Source: Roseiarcus sp963753135 (GTDB lineage: Bacteria > Pseudomonadota > Alphaproteobacteria > Rhizobiales > Beijerinckiaceae). From it: a DNA stretch of 64,000 nucleotides. This document shows positions 1-8,851 of this stretch, piece after piece. A program made the translations under genes and the position numbers. The stretch is taken from the NCBI GenBank assembly GCA_963753135.1, contig CAVWBA010000028.1:45454-109453 (forward strand). Reading direction: 5' to 3'. Each line of letters begins with the position of its first letter. Positions within the stretch are counted from its first letter, which is position 1. The notes under the pieces are model-generated. The model was not told where the DNA came from. It worked only from the letters and a program-made list of their open reading frames with translations, and searched no databases.

Positions 1-2767
1 ATAGCACGATCCCCCCCAAAGCTCCCAACAGCGCCGTGATAATGATAAACGGGTCAAGCCAGGACTGGAAGTTCACAACGATCAGCAGATAGACGAGCAG
101 GATCGAGAAGCCCAACCCCGCGGCGAGGCTGATATAGGCGCCGCGCATGGTCTCGAGCTGGCCGCGGATGGTCACGAAACTGCCACGCGGCAGGTGACCG
201 CGGTTGGCGTCCACGATGCGCGTGATGTCACGCCCCACCGCGCCAAGGTCGCGTCCCTGTACGTTGGCATGAATATCAACGACGCGGCGGATGTTGTAAT
301 GATCCACTGTCGCCATCTCCTGCGAGCGGGAGATCGTGGCGACATCGGCGAGGATCGCCTTTGCGCCCGACGACCCAGTGATCGGGATGTTGCGGATGTC
401 GTGCAGAGACTGGATGTCGTATTGCGGCGCCTGCGCCGCAACCTGGTAGTTCACCCCGTTTTTCCAGTTGAGGAAGAACATTGGCGCGGTCTGGAAGCTG
501 CCGCTCAGCGTTTCCAGTAGGCTGCCCGCGACGTCGCGCTCGGTCAGTCCGTTCTGCTGCGCCTTGGTGCGGTCTACGTCAATGTCGAAGTCCGGGTAGT
601 CGAAGCGCTGCTGGATGCGTGCATCCACCACGCCCGGCACTTGACGCACCTCGTCAAGAATCTGGTCGGCCACGACACGGTTGTCGCTCACGTTGGCGCC
701 CTCAATCTCGATATCGATCGGCGAGGGCAGGCCAAAGTTGAGGATCTGCGTGATCATGTCGGCTGGCAGCGAATAGAACGTGACGCCGGGGAACTCTTGC
801 GCCGCCATCCGGCGGATTGCTTGAAGGTAACCGGCGGTTGGACGGTGATCGGGCCTGAGCGAGACCATGATGTCGGCGTCCGCCGCGCCGAGCACGCCGG
901 TCGAAGTGTGGGTGAGGTTCATGCCGCTATACGGCAAACCGATATTGTCGACGATCGTGTCCAGTTCGCGCGCCGGGATCACGCGGCGCATCGCGGTCTC
1001 AACTTGGTCGGCAAGCCGGGCGGTTTCCTCGATGCGCGTGCCAGTCTTCGCGCGCATATGAAGGACGAACTGCCCGCTGTCGGTGTTGGGGAAGAAGTCC
1101 TGGCCGAGCCAGGGCCAGAGCGCGAAGAGCGCCAAGCAACCGGCCAGGAATCCCGGAATAAATATGCGACGGCGGCGCACCAGCAGCGTCAGCAGGTCGC
1201 GATAGGCGTACCGCGTCCGCTCGAAGCCGCGCTCAAAGCCGCGCTGGAAAATCACCAGCGGATTGCGCGAGGGCGGCGCACTATGCGCCTTGGGCCGCAA
1301 GAGATACATCGCCATCGTCGGGACGAGCGTGCGAGACAGAAAGTAGGAGGCGAGCATCGCAAACACCACCGCCTCGGCCAGCGGCATGAACAGATAGCGC
1401 GCGACGCCTTGCAGAAGGAACATCGGCACGAACACGATGCAGATGCAGAGCGTCGACACCAGCGCCGGCACCGCGATCTGAGAGGCGCCCTTGAGGATCG
1501 CCTCGCGCAACGGCTCGCCGTCCTCGAGGTAGCGCTCCATATTCTCGATCGTCACCGTCGCATCGTCGACCAGGATGCCGACCGCGAGCGCGAGGCCGCC
1601 GAGTGTCATGATATTGATCGTTTCGCCTAGCGCGCTCAGCACCATCACCGATGTAAGGATCGACAAGGGTATCGACACCGCAATGATCAACGTGCTGCGC
1701 CAACTGCCGAGGAACATCAAGATCATCAGCGCGGTCAGACACGCCGCGATCACGGCCTCGCGCACCACGTCGGTGACGGCGGCCTTAACGAAGATCGACT
1801 GGTCGCCGATCGGCCGTATATGAAGCTGCGCCGGCAGCGTCTGCTGCACCCGCGGCAGCAGCGCGCGGATCTCGTCGACCACGTTGATGGTCGACGCGGC
1901 GCCGGCCTTTAAGATGGTCACCAACACGCCGCGCTTACCGTCCATCCGCACGATGTTGGTTTGCGGCGCGAACCCGTCGTTGACCGTGGCGACGTCGCGC
2001 AGATAGATCGTGGCGTTGCCGACCGTGCGGATCGGCAGGTCGTTGAGCTGTTCGATCGTGCGGGGCGCCGCGTTGGTGCGCACGTCGTATTCGAACTGCG
2101 AGATCTTTGCCGTACCGGACGGCAGCACCAGATTCTGTGCGTTCACCGCATCCAAGACATCCGTCGGCGACAACCCCTTTGCTTGCAGGTGCGCGGGATT
2201 GAAGGAGATCGTGACCTGACGCTGCTTGCCGCCGTATGGATAGGGAATCGTCGCGCCCGGCACGGTGACCAGTTGCGTGCGCAAGAAGTTGAGGCCGAGG
2301 TCGTTGAGTTGCTGCTCGGACAGGTTGTCGCCGGACAGCCCGAGTTGCAGGATCGGCACGTTGGAGGCGCTGTAGTTCAGGATCTCCGGCGGCTGGGTTC
2401 CCGGCGGCAGCTGGCGTACCATAAACTCTGAGGCGGCGGTCACCTGCGCGTTCGCAGTATCGAGGCTGGCGCCTGGTTGGAGAAAGATCTTGACCAGCGC
2501 AATGCCGTTATAGCTGGTCGATTCGATATGCTGGACGTTGTCGACCAGCGTCGTCAGCGCCCGCTCGTACGACGAGGTCAGTCGCCCCTCCACCTCCTCG
2601 GCGTTGAGGCCATTGTAACTCCACACCACCGCGATCACGGGGATGTTGATGTTCGGAAAGATGTCCGTCGGCGTGCGCAGGATCACCAGTGGGCTGAGAA
2701 TCAGGATCAGCAGCGACAACACCACGAAAGTGTAGGGTCGATCGAGTGCGATTCGGACAATCCACAT
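1..2767 (-). CDS. RND-family efflux pump inner-membrane permease (3' end outside window)
   Basis: Inner-membrane pump of a tripartite RND exporter (AcrB/MdtB/HAE1 family), which uses the proton gradient to expel hydrophobic or amphiphilic compounds. Reading back from the ATG at 2767, the protein opens with MWIVRIALDRPYTFVVL, a short cytoplasmic stretch plus TM1. The family-typical porter entry PTDIFPNINIPVI follows at about residue 34. The frame is open to the window edge, where DPFIIITALLGALGGI matches the late TM region of the family. About 922 codons are visible; family members are usually 1,020-1,060 residues, so roughly 100-140 are missing. No membrane-fusion or outer-membrane partner gene lies upstream; they may lie beyond the left edge. 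Substrate is unknown. Confidence 0.93.
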   Translation of the reverse strand, partial: MWIVRIALDRPYTFVVLSLLILILSPLVILRTPTDIFPNINIPVIAVVWSYNGLNAEEVEGRLTSSYERALTTLVDNVQHIESTSYNGIALVKIFLQPGASLDTANAQVTAASEFMVRQLPPGTQPPEILNYSASNVPILQLGLSGDNLSEQQLNDLGLNFLRTQLVTVPGATIPYPYGGKQRQVTISFNPAHLQAKGLSPTDVLDAVNAQNLVLPSGTAKISQFEYDVRTNAAPRTIEQLNDLPIRTVGNATIYLRDVATVNDGFAPQTNIVRMDGKRGVLVTILKAGAASTINVVDEIRALLPRVQQTLPAQLHIRPIGDQSIFVKAAVTDVVREAVIAACLTALMILMFLGSWRSTLIIAVSIPLSILTSVMVLSALGETINIMTLGGLALAVGILVDDATVTIENMERYLEDGEPLREAILKGASQIAVPALVSTLCICIVFVPMFLLQGVARYLFMPLAEAVVFAMLASYFLSRTLVPTMAMYLLRPKAHSAPPSRNPLVIFQRGFERGFERTRYAYRDLLTLLVRRRRIFIPGFLAGCLALFALWPWLGQDFFPNTDSGQFVLHMRAKTGTRIEETARLADQVETAMRRVIPARELDTIVDNIGLPYSGMNLTHTSTGVLGAADADIMVSLRPDHRPTAGYLQAIRRMAAQEFPGVTFYSLPADMITQILNFGLPSPIDIEIEGANVSDNRVVADQILDEVRQVPGVVDARIQQRFDYPDFDIDVDRTKAQQNGLTERDVAGSLLETLSGSFQTAPMFFLNWKNGVNYQVAAQAPQYDIQSLHDIRNIPITGSSGAKAILADVATISRSQEMATVDHYNIRRVVDIHANVQGRDLGAVGRDITRIVDANRGHLPRGSFVTIRGQLETMRGAYISLAAGLGFSILLVYLLIVVNFQSWLDPFIIITALLGALGGIVL

Positions 2768-3602
2768 GCGTGGCCAATTTCCTAGCGGTTGGACCGTGGT
2801 CTCGGGCCGATGCCTGGTCCGTGATCCAGTCAGCGGCCTAAGGCGTCGCGATAGCTCCCGATCCGCGATCGCGGTGCGTTCCTCCTCGCGATGTCGCCAC
2901 GCTGCCGCTGGCCGCGACGTGTTGACACAGCATATGTTGCACCGCCCAAGGCTTGGCAAGGCCGTGATACAACTCGACGTCACGCAAAGCGAGGTAGATC
3001 TGGAGGCATGGCTGGCGCCCTCGTCGCGAGCGATATTGTTCTATCTAAAGTAATATCGGATGTCTCGCACCGTCATGACGAGATCGCGCAGACCGGTTTA
3101 ACTAAACTCAGAGACGAAGAGGAACGGACGGTGAAATGAACGCTTTGGCGCGCTTTCCGGTCCCTCGCGAGTCGCACCTGGTAGGCGCGCTTTCCGCCCG
3201 AAGCGCAAGTTCTTCTATCGTGAACTGGACGCCACTAAAGGCGCGCGATCTCCCGCCAGACCCGGTCGACGTTCTAATGAAAAAGCTTCCTCTTCTTCCG
3301 AGTGGCTCAGCGCCTCTAATCCTCGTCAGTAATCTCCGGCAGCAGGCCCGAAACATTGACGGGGAATATCCTCATGTACCCCGCGGCCTCTACTTCGGCC
3401 CACCTGATGGAGGCGATCCGCTCAAATTCGACTGCCCCGAGGAAGGTCCCGTATTTGGCGCAACAACTCGACTTTGGCCGGGTGTCAGTTTCATGTGTCG
3501 CGCTTTCCCGCCCAGCTTTTGCGCGCTGGCCTCGTCTTGCTGACGAATTGCTGATGGGTCTTTTTCCCTCGCTTGCCAAGCTCAGCAAGTCATTGAATGA
3601 AT
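2768..3602. other. Gene-poor region between RND gene and tRNA-Cys
   Basis: I see no convincing gene in these roughly 830 bases. Short open frames exist on both strands but carry no recognisable family motif, and the longest run into the neighbouring tRNA. The region must hold the promoter of the RND gene and contains an imperfect palindrome at 3031-3058. It may contain decayed coding sequence, but nothing identifiable. Confidence 0.5.
3031..3058. promoter_or_regulatory. Imperfect palindrome, candidate operator upstream of the RND gene
   Basis: The two 14-base halves begin with perfectly inverted CGATATT (3031-3037) and AATATCG (3052-3058), with further partial matches inward. It lies about 265 bases upstream of the RND start. 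RND pumps are often controlled by TetR-type repressors binding dyads of this size, so an operator is plausible. No regulator gene sits beside it here. The function is inferred. Confidence 0.35.
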
Positions 3603-3676
3603 TGGAGGCCTCGCCCGGAATCGAACCGGGGTGCAAGGATTTGCAGTCCTCTGCGTAGCCACTCCGCCACGAGGCC
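3603..3676 (-). tRNA. tRNA-Cys (GCA)
   Basis: The reverse complement folds as a cloverleaf. A 7-bp acceptor stem pairs GGCCTCG with CGAGGCC, the anticodon loop contains GCA, and the T arm reads CCGGTTCGATTCCGG. The CCA end is encoded (3603-3605). Confidence 0.96.
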
Positions 3677-3752
3677 GACGATGAAGCGGAAGCAGCATCG
3701 CGAGGCGGGGCTATACCAAGGATTCAATCCCGCTCGCAAGGCGGCTTTCTAA

Positions 3753-3790
3753 ATCCTTTGCTCAGTCATGCGCGAGCGGCCAATGACGCA
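3753..3790. repeat. Copy A of a 38-bp direct repeat matching the pcs 3' end
   Basis: These 38 bases match 4825-4862, the last codons of pcs plus its immediate downstream bases, at 35 of 38 positions and in the same orientation. Read on the minus strand, copy A still encodes a PLAHD-stop ending like that of Pcs. The two copies bracket the PEP-CTERM gene, which suggests a past duplication or recombination event. Confidence 0.75.
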
Positions 3791-3998
3791 GGAACCCGAG
3801 CCTAAAAAATAGGCTCGTTTCGCTTCTGCTGGCGCGTCCCGAAATTGAAAGAAGGGGTGGCGGAATTCGATCCGGGACACGACGAGGCGCCGTGCCCGGT
3901 CGGAAAACACACTTAGCGCGCTCAAATCCAAACTCGTTCGCGCGAGGGAATCGGACCGGGATCAACTCATTCGAGATATCGAGGCACACCGTGCCGCG

Positions 3999-4030
3999 CA
4001 ACAAAGGCGACTTTCGAGCCGCCTTTGTTG
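3999..4030 (-). terminator. Hairpin terminator after the PEP-CTERM gene
   Basis: A perfect 11-bp inverted repeat (CAACAAAGGCG and CGCCTTTGTTG) with a 10-base loop starts 11 bases past the PEP-CTERM stop codon. The 3' arm is T-rich, although a long U tail is missing, so termination efficiency is uncertain. Confidence 0.6.
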
Positions 4031-4040
4031 TCTGCGCCGG

Positions 4041-4679
4041 CTAGGCGAAAGCGGCGTTGAGCCGGCGCCGCCCCGCCCAAGCAAGCCCCGCGAAGCCCAT
4101 GAGAAGCATCGCCCAGGTCGAGGGTTCGGGCGTGCCTGTCGCGCCTGTGGCGACGCTCACGTTATCCAACCCTTCAGCTTCCGAGCCGTTGATAAATTCG
4201 CCCCGAATAGCAAAGCTGGTCACATTCGACAGAACCGATGCCAGATTGGCGCCCGAGAAATTCGCGGCCGTGAGCTGGACCTGGAACGTCACCCAGCCCT
4301 CGCCCACCGGATTGATGTTGGGGCTCCAGGAGACGGAATCTGAGCCGTTCGAGATGATTATATCAAGGTCGTTGAAGTAGGCGGTGCCCTCAAATACTTT
4401 CAGGTCATAGCTGATGGTTCCGCCAGCATATGCGCTCCAGTTTCCCAACCAGCTTGCGGGTGCGTAAAAGTATCCGGTTCCGCCGAGAGGGTCGCTCTCG
4501 CTTCCGCGTAGATAACCACCCGGATTACCCCCCGAACTCGCCCAGGTCGACGTATAGTCGCCAGTTGGATCGACCGCGTTCCATCCTTCTGCGCTGCTGT
4601 CGAACGTGCTTGTTAGATTGGCCTTCGCCGGAAGTGTGGCGAGCACTCCGACCATAGTAGCAATGAACAACTTCCTCAT
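4041..4679 (-). CDS. PEP-CTERM sorted protein with laminin-B-like domain
   Basis: Exported protein expected to be processed by the exosortase/PEP-CTERM system and displayed at or released from the envelope. The chosen ATG at 4679 follows an AGGGGAG ribosome site and starts a signal peptide (MRKLFIATMVGVLATLPAKA). Residues ~25-175 resemble a laminin B (domain IV) fold, with the phrases EGWNAVDPTG, YFYAPASWLGNWS and YAGGTISYDLKV, and a final EGLDNVSV strand. The C-terminus has the full tripartite sorting signal: PEPSTWAMLLMGFAGLAWAG, then an arginine cluster. No exosortase gene lies in the window. An upstream in-frame ATG at 4760 is unlikely because it would bury the signal peptide. The gene is bracketed by a repeat of the pcs 3' end. 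Ligand unknown. Confidence 0.87.
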   Translation of the reverse strand: MRKLFIATMVGVLATLPAKANLTSTFDSSAEGWNAVDPTGDYTSTWASSGGNPGGYLRGSESDPLGGTGYFYAPASWLGNWSAYAGGTISYDLKVFEGTAYFNDLDIIISNGSDSVSWSPNINPVGEGWVTFQVQLTAANFSGANLASVLSNVTSFAIRGEFINGSEAEGLDNVSVATGATGTPEPSTWAMLLMGFAGLAWAGRRRLNAAFA

Positions 4680-4824
4680 GGCGAAACTCCCCTGAAAGGC
4701 TGCGCATTCATTGCGCCCTCTCGAGCCCGACCAGGCTGCCGCCTGCCCAAACTGGCTCACAGCCGTATGGCGTGCAATGCGTAGTTGTACCTAGATGGAG
4801 ATTGGGCGGCTTCTTCGTTTCTGG

Positions 4825-4862
4825 ATTCTTTGCTCAGTCGTGCGCGAGCGGCGAATGACGCA
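4825..4862. repeat. Copy B of the 38-bp direct repeat (pcs 3' end)
   Basis: This copy contains the genuine last codons and stop of pcs. It differs from copy A (3753-3790) at three positions. Confidence 0.75.
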
Positions 4863-5550
4863 AGAGCGGCAGGCCAAGAAAATAAGCCGCCGTCGCCATC
4901 AGGCCCCAGCCGACCCAGGCCTGGGGCGCCAAGTTCTCGGCGATCGCGATCGCCGCCAGGACGAACCACGCGCAGGTCATCGCGATGGTCAGGCCGCGCA
5001 GCCGGACGACCCGCAACGGATGGACGAAGACGACCGGGGTGAACATGAGCGCCGCCGCGCCAAGCAGAATGAGCGCGCTGATCACCCAGGGCGGTCGAAG
5101 GACAAAGAGATAGAGGACGACGATATTCCAGGTGGCCGGAAAGCCCCGAAACCACAAGTCGTCGGTCTTCATTCTTGTGTCGGCGAAATAGAGCGCGGAC
5201 GCGATCGTGACCACGAGTCCGATCCAGAACGAGGCCTCGGTCGGCATCAGATCCGAGCGCCAGAGCGCGATCACCGGCACGAGGACGTAGGTGAGGAAAT
5301 CGATCACCAGGTCGAGAACCGTCCCGTCAATCGAGGCTGCCGTGATTTGCACCTTCGCAGCCCGTGCCAGCGTGCCGTCGATTCCGTCGATGAACAGAGC
5401 AAGCCCGAGCCAGGCGAAGCAGATGGCGAAGTTCCGCTCAATCGCCGCGTACAACGCGAGCACCGCCACCGCCCCGCCTGAGGCTGTGAAAAGATGGACT
5501 GAGAAACCCGCGGCGCTAGCGACGTCCACGGGTCGCTTCTCGATCGACAT
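4834..5550 (-). CDS. pcs: Phosphatidylcholine synthase
   Basis: Integral membrane enzyme that condenses CDP-diacylglycerol with free choline to give phosphatidylcholine and CMP, the one-step pathway of many plant- and animal-associated or methylotrophic alphaproteobacteria. The 238-residue length is usual. The CDP-alcohol phosphotransferase signature is visible at about residues 55-85 as DGIDGTLAR, then a spaced SIDGTVLDLVIDF. Several hydrophobic helices surround it. The start at 5550 follows a G-rich GGGAGGG site. The 3' end is duplicated downstream of the neighbouring PEP-CTERM gene. The gene is divergent from the UbiH-like gene at 5697. Confidence 0.9.
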   Translation of the reverse strand: MSIEKRPVDVASAAGFSVHLFTASGGAVAVLALYAAIERNFAICFAWLGLALFIDGIDGTLARAAKVQITAASIDGTVLDLVIDFLTYVLVPVIALWRSDLMPTEASFWIGLVVTIASALYFADTRMKTDDLWFRGFPATWNIVVLYLFVLRPPWVISALILLGAAALMFTPVVFVHPLRVVRLRGLTIAMTCAWFVLAAIAIAENLAPQAWVGWGLMATAAYFLGLPLLRHSPLAHD

Positions 5551-5696
5551 GCCCTGCCCGTCACCCTCCCGCCAGCGTCGTCAGCGCGGCGTTGGCTTGA
5601 CCTTATAGCGCCCGCCTTATCAAACTTGCGCGGCGCCGTCTCCTCAATCGCAGGCTCAAGCTGGCGCGGACGGCGGGTGAGACGCGGAGACCGAGA

Positions 5697-6914
5697 ATGA
5701 GCGACGGCAATAAGCCTCCCGAACGCGCATGCGACATCCTGGTCGCCGGAGCAGGCCTCGCCGGGCTGACCGCGGCCTTTGGCTTCGCGCAGGCTGGTTT
5801 TGACGTCGTCTGTTGCGGCGCGGCTGAGCGAACAGGGGGCGGACGCACGGTCGCGCTACTCGACCGATCGGTCGGTTTTCTGAAATCCCTTGGCCTATGG
5901 GCGGGACTGGAGCCCCAAGCCGCGCCCCTGCGGGGCTTGCGCCTCATCGATGACACCGGGACGTTGTTTCCACCGCATCCGGTCGAGTTCCACGCGTCGG
6001 AGATTGATCTCGACGCGTTTGGGTGGAATATCGAAAACGACCGAATGGCCGGGGCGCTCGCCGCCGAGATCACTGGACTTACGGGTCTTGAACGCATCGC
6101 CACGGGGGTCGCCGCTTATGATTTCGGCCCCGACGCCGTTCGGGCGCGGCTTGAAGACGGACGCCTGATTGTCGCCCGCCTCGCGATCGGCGCCGACGGT
6201 CGGGCTTCGGAAGCGCGGCGCGCCGCCGGCCTCGAAGCGCGGGTTCATCGCTATCCGCAAACCGCGCTGACCGCGCATCTTGCGCATCGGGCGCCGCATG
6301 GCGACTTCTCGACCGAGTTCCACACCCGCAGCGGGCCGTTCACCCTCGTTCCGCTCCCGCCCAGCGCAGCCGCGCCCAACCGCTCGAGTCTTGTGTGGGT
6401 AATGGGGCAAGAAGAAGCGCGCCGGCGCAAGGAATTGGACGACGAAGCTATTTCGCGCGAGATCGAGCGCCAATCGCATTCGCTGCTGGGCGCGATGCGC
6501 ATCGAGGGCGAGCGCGGGTTCTTTCCAATGGCGCGCCAGATCGTGCCCAAGATCGTTGGCGAACGGCTGGCGCTCGTCGGCGACGCCGCGCATGTCCTGC
6601 CGCCGATCGGCGCACAAGGGCTCAATCTCGGCCTGCGCGACATCGAGGCGATGATCGCCTGCGCGGTCGACGCGCGAGTAAAGGCGCGCGATATCGGCGG
6701 GCCGGAGACTTTGCGCGCCTACGAGCGGGGGAGGCGCCCCGACATCGCGCTCAGGACCGGCGCGGTTGACAGTCTCAATCGAGCCCTGCTTGCTCATTTT
6801 GCTCCGCTCGATTTCCTGCGCGGCGCCGGCTTGTCGACGCTCTCGTCCATCGCGCCCTTACGCCGTTTCGTGATGCGGGCCGGCGTCGGGCCGCGGCTGG
6901 CGAGATTGCCCTAA
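5697..6914 (+). CDS. UbiH/UbiF/COQ6-family FAD-dependent hydroxylase
   Basis: Flavin monooxygenase of the ubiquinone-biosynthesis hydroxylase family, probably adding a ring hydroxyl during quinone synthesis. The N-terminal dinucleotide-binding loop GAGLAGL lies at about residues 17-23. The family DG motif appears as IGADGRASEARR near residue 164, and the second FAD motif GDAAHVLPPIGAQGLNLGLRD sits near residue 300. The 405-residue length fits the family. It is preceded by an intergenic gap from pcs and followed by a chloride channel gene. Which ring position it hydroxylates cannot be told from sequence; a related aromatic monooxygenase role is possible but less likely. Confidence 0.85.
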   Translation: MSDGNKPPERACDILVAGAGLAGLTAAFGFAQAGFDVVCCGAAERTGGGRTVALLDRSVGFLKSLGLWAGLEPQAAPLRGLRLIDDTGTLFPPHPVEFHASEIDLDAFGWNIENDRMAGALAAEITGLTGLERIATGVAAYDFGPDAVRARLEDGRLIVARLAIGADGRASEARRAAGLEARVHRYPQTALTAHLAHRAPHGDFSTEFHTRSGPFTLVPLPPSAAAPNRSSLVWVMGQEEARRRKELDDEAISREIERQSHSLLGAMRIEGERGFFPMARQIVPKIVGERLALVGDAAHVLPPIGAQGLNLGLRDIEAMIACAVDARVKARDIGGPETLRAYERGRRPDIALRTGAVDSLNRALLAHFAPLDFLRGAGLSTLSSIAPLRRFVMRAGVGPRLARLP

Positions 6915-7003
6915 TCTGGACTCATTGTGGGTTGACGGCGTTCCTGCGAGATCCGAGCGGGACGGAGATCTCGCCCGATTCTAATCCCAAGAAAAGCTGG
7001 AAA

Positions 7004-8815
7004 ATGTCGTCAACGACTGCTGATGTCGCCGTTTCCTCCGAGACTATCGCCGCCGGCAACCGCGAGGAGAAGCGGGTGAACCTTTTCACGCTCTGCCTTT
7101 TGGCTTTGGGCGTCGGGATATTCACCGGCGTCGGGGCGGTGGTGCTGCGCTCGCTGATCGGCCTCATCCACAACGCCATGTTCAACGGCGTGTTCAAGAT
7201 CGCCTACGACGCCAACATCCTCGAGGGGCCGAGCCGGTTTGGAAACTGGGTCATCCTGTCGCCGGTCCTGGGCGGCCTTGTCGTGGTCTATCTGGTGGAG
7301 CGCTTCGCGCCCGAGGCCAAGGGCCACGGCGTCCCTGAGGTGATGGACGCCATCTATTACAAGCGCGGCGAGATTCGCGGCATCGTCGCAGTCATCAAGT
7401 CGCTGGCCTCCGCGCTCTCCATCGGCTCGGGCGCGTCGGTCGGCCGGGAGGGGCCGATCATCCAGATCGGCTCGGCTTTGGGCTCGGCCTTCTCGCAGGC
7501 GATCGGGCTTTCGACCGGGCAGAAGATCACCCTGCTCTCAGCGGGCGCGGGCGCAGGCATCGCGGCCACCTTCAACACTCCCCTCGGCGGCGTCCTGTTC
7601 GCCACCGAGATCCTTTTGCCGGAAGTCTCCAACCGCACCTTCCTGCCCGTGGTCATCGCGACGGGCGCGGCGACCCTCGTCGGGCGCATCCTCATCGGCC
7701 CCAACCCGGCCTTCGCCGTTCCCGAGGTCTTCTTTCCGTCCGCCAGCGCCTTCAGCGTCGAGGAGGCGATCGCCTTCGTGTGTCTCGGCGCTCTATGCGG
7801 CGTCGCCTCCTGGGCGTTCATCCGGCTTCTCGTGTTCATGGAGGACGGCTTTCCTAAGCTGCCGGGCAACGTCTATACCCAGAACATCGTCGGCATGGTC
7901 CTGGTCGGCCTCATGATGGTCGGCTGCATGCACGCCTTCGGCCATTCCTATGTCGATGGCGTCGGCTATGGCGTCATCCAGTCGGTCCTCGACAAGAGCA
8001 TGACGGCGACCGGCCTCCTCGTCCTGCTGTTCGCGCTCAAACTCCTGGCCACGACCGTCAGCCTCGGTTGCGGCGCCTCGGGCGGCATCTTTTCCCCCTC
8101 GCTTTTTATGGGCGCGACGCTCGGCGCGGCCTTCGCCTCGGTCGCTGGCCTCCTCCTTCCCCACGCCGGCCTGACCTTGCCGTCGGCCGCGATCGTCGGC
8201 ATGGCGGCCGTGGTCGGCGCGGGCACCGGCGCCGTCATGACCGGCATCATCATGGTGTTCGAGATGACCCGAGACTACGCGATCATCGTGCCGGTGATCG
8301 TCGCCGTCGCGGTCGCCGCCGGAGTGAGGCGCGCGCTGATTCCGGAGACGATCTACACCATCAAGTTGCGCCACCGCGGCCATCGCATCCCGAAGGAGCG
8401 GCACGTCAATCTCTATCTCGTCCAGCAGGCGCAGGACATCATGGAACGCCGGTTCATCCTCGCCAAGGCAGGTTCGACCTTGCGCGAATGCATGGACTGG
8501 GAAGACATCGACGACCTGCGCGCCATCATTGTCGAGCACGAGGGCCGAATCATCGGTCTGGTCCCGCCCCGTTCCGGCATATGGCGCGAAAGCGTGAACA
8601 ACCCGGACCGGCCGGTGGAGGAGTTCGTCGAAAAGCGCCTAGTCGTCTGCCGGGATGTCGATTTGCTGAGCCAAGTGCTGGCGCGCCTCAAGCGCCACGG
8701 CGCGGGCGCGGCGATCGTCTTCCATGGCGAGCACCGGCCGCGCGCCAGCGATGTGGTCGGCGTCATCACCAAGCGCGCGATCGCCGACGCGGTCATCGAC
8801 AATTACGCCGACTGA
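7004..8815 (+). CDS. CLC-type chloride channel/antiporter with C-terminal CBS domains
   Basis: Membrane chloride transporter of the CLC family. The transmembrane core (about residues 25-440) shows the anion-pathway motifs GSGASVGREGP, including the gating glutamate that typically marks proton-coupled exchange. Further core motifs are NTPLGGVLFATE and the third selectivity segment GCGASGGIFSPSLFMG. The last ~170 residues form a cytoplasmic module consistent with two CBS domains (IMERRFILAKAGSTLRE, then DVVGVITKRAIAD). I prefer ATG 7004 over the in-frame TTG at 6932, since the extra 24 residues are polar and not family-like, but neither start has a strong ribosome site. It converges on the tetR gene. 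Confidence 0.9.
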   Translation: MSSTTADVAVSSETIAAGNREEKRVNLFTLCLLALGVGIFTGVGAVVLRSLIGLIHNAMFNGVFKIAYDANILEGPSRFGNWVILSPVLGGLVVVYLVERFAPEAKGHGVPEVMDAIYYKRGEIRGIVAVIKSLASALSIGSGASVGREGPIIQIGSALGSAFSQAIGLSTGQKITLLSAGAGAGIAATFNTPLGGVLFATEILLPEVSNRTFLPVVIATGAATLVGRILIGPNPAFAVPEVFFPSASAFSVEEAIAFVCLGALCGVASWAFIRLLVFMEDGFPKLPGNVYTQNIVGMVLVGLMMVGCMHAFGHSYVDGVGYGVIQSVLDKSMTATGLLVLLFALKLLATTVSLGCGASGGIFSPSLFMGATLGAAFASVAGLLLPHAGLTLPSAAIVGMAAVVGAGTGAVMTGIIMVFEMTRDYAIIVPVIVAVAVAAGVRRALIPETIYTIKLRHRGHRIPKERHVNLYLVQQAQDIMERRFILAKAGSTLRECMDWEDIDDLRAIIVEHEGRIIGLVPPRSGIWRESVNNPDRPVEEFVEKRLVVCRDVDLLSQVLARLKRHGAGAAIVFHGEHRPRASDVVGVITKRAIADAVIDNYAD

Positions 8816-8820
8816 GCCTC

Positions 8821-8851
8821 AAGGCGGAGTTCCGACCGCGCCGTCCGCCTT
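8821..8851. terminator. Hairpin between convergent chloride channel and tetR genes
   Basis: Inverted arms AAGGCGGA and TCCGCCTT with a 15-base loop lie right after the channel stop codon and overlap the last bases of tetR. The placement suits a shared bidirectional terminator, but there is no clear U tail. Confidence 0.4.

Noticed and set aside
641..1630. Long plus-strand open frame opposite the RND gene
   Set aside because: It is antisense to an unmistakable RND permease, is dominated by Arg/His/Glu as expected from GC-rich shadow frames, and has no family motif.
3136..3636. Overlapping open frames on both strands before tRNA-Cys
   Set aside because: No motif or ribosome site. The minus-strand frame begins inside the tRNA. 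Decayed coding sequence cannot be excluded but cannot be supported.
3797..3817. Perfect hairpin CGAGCCTA-AAAAA-TAGGCTCG
   Set aside because: Considered as a terminator, but it lies over 220 bases from the nearest stop, lacks a U tail on the minus strand, and a better hairpin exists at 3999-4030.
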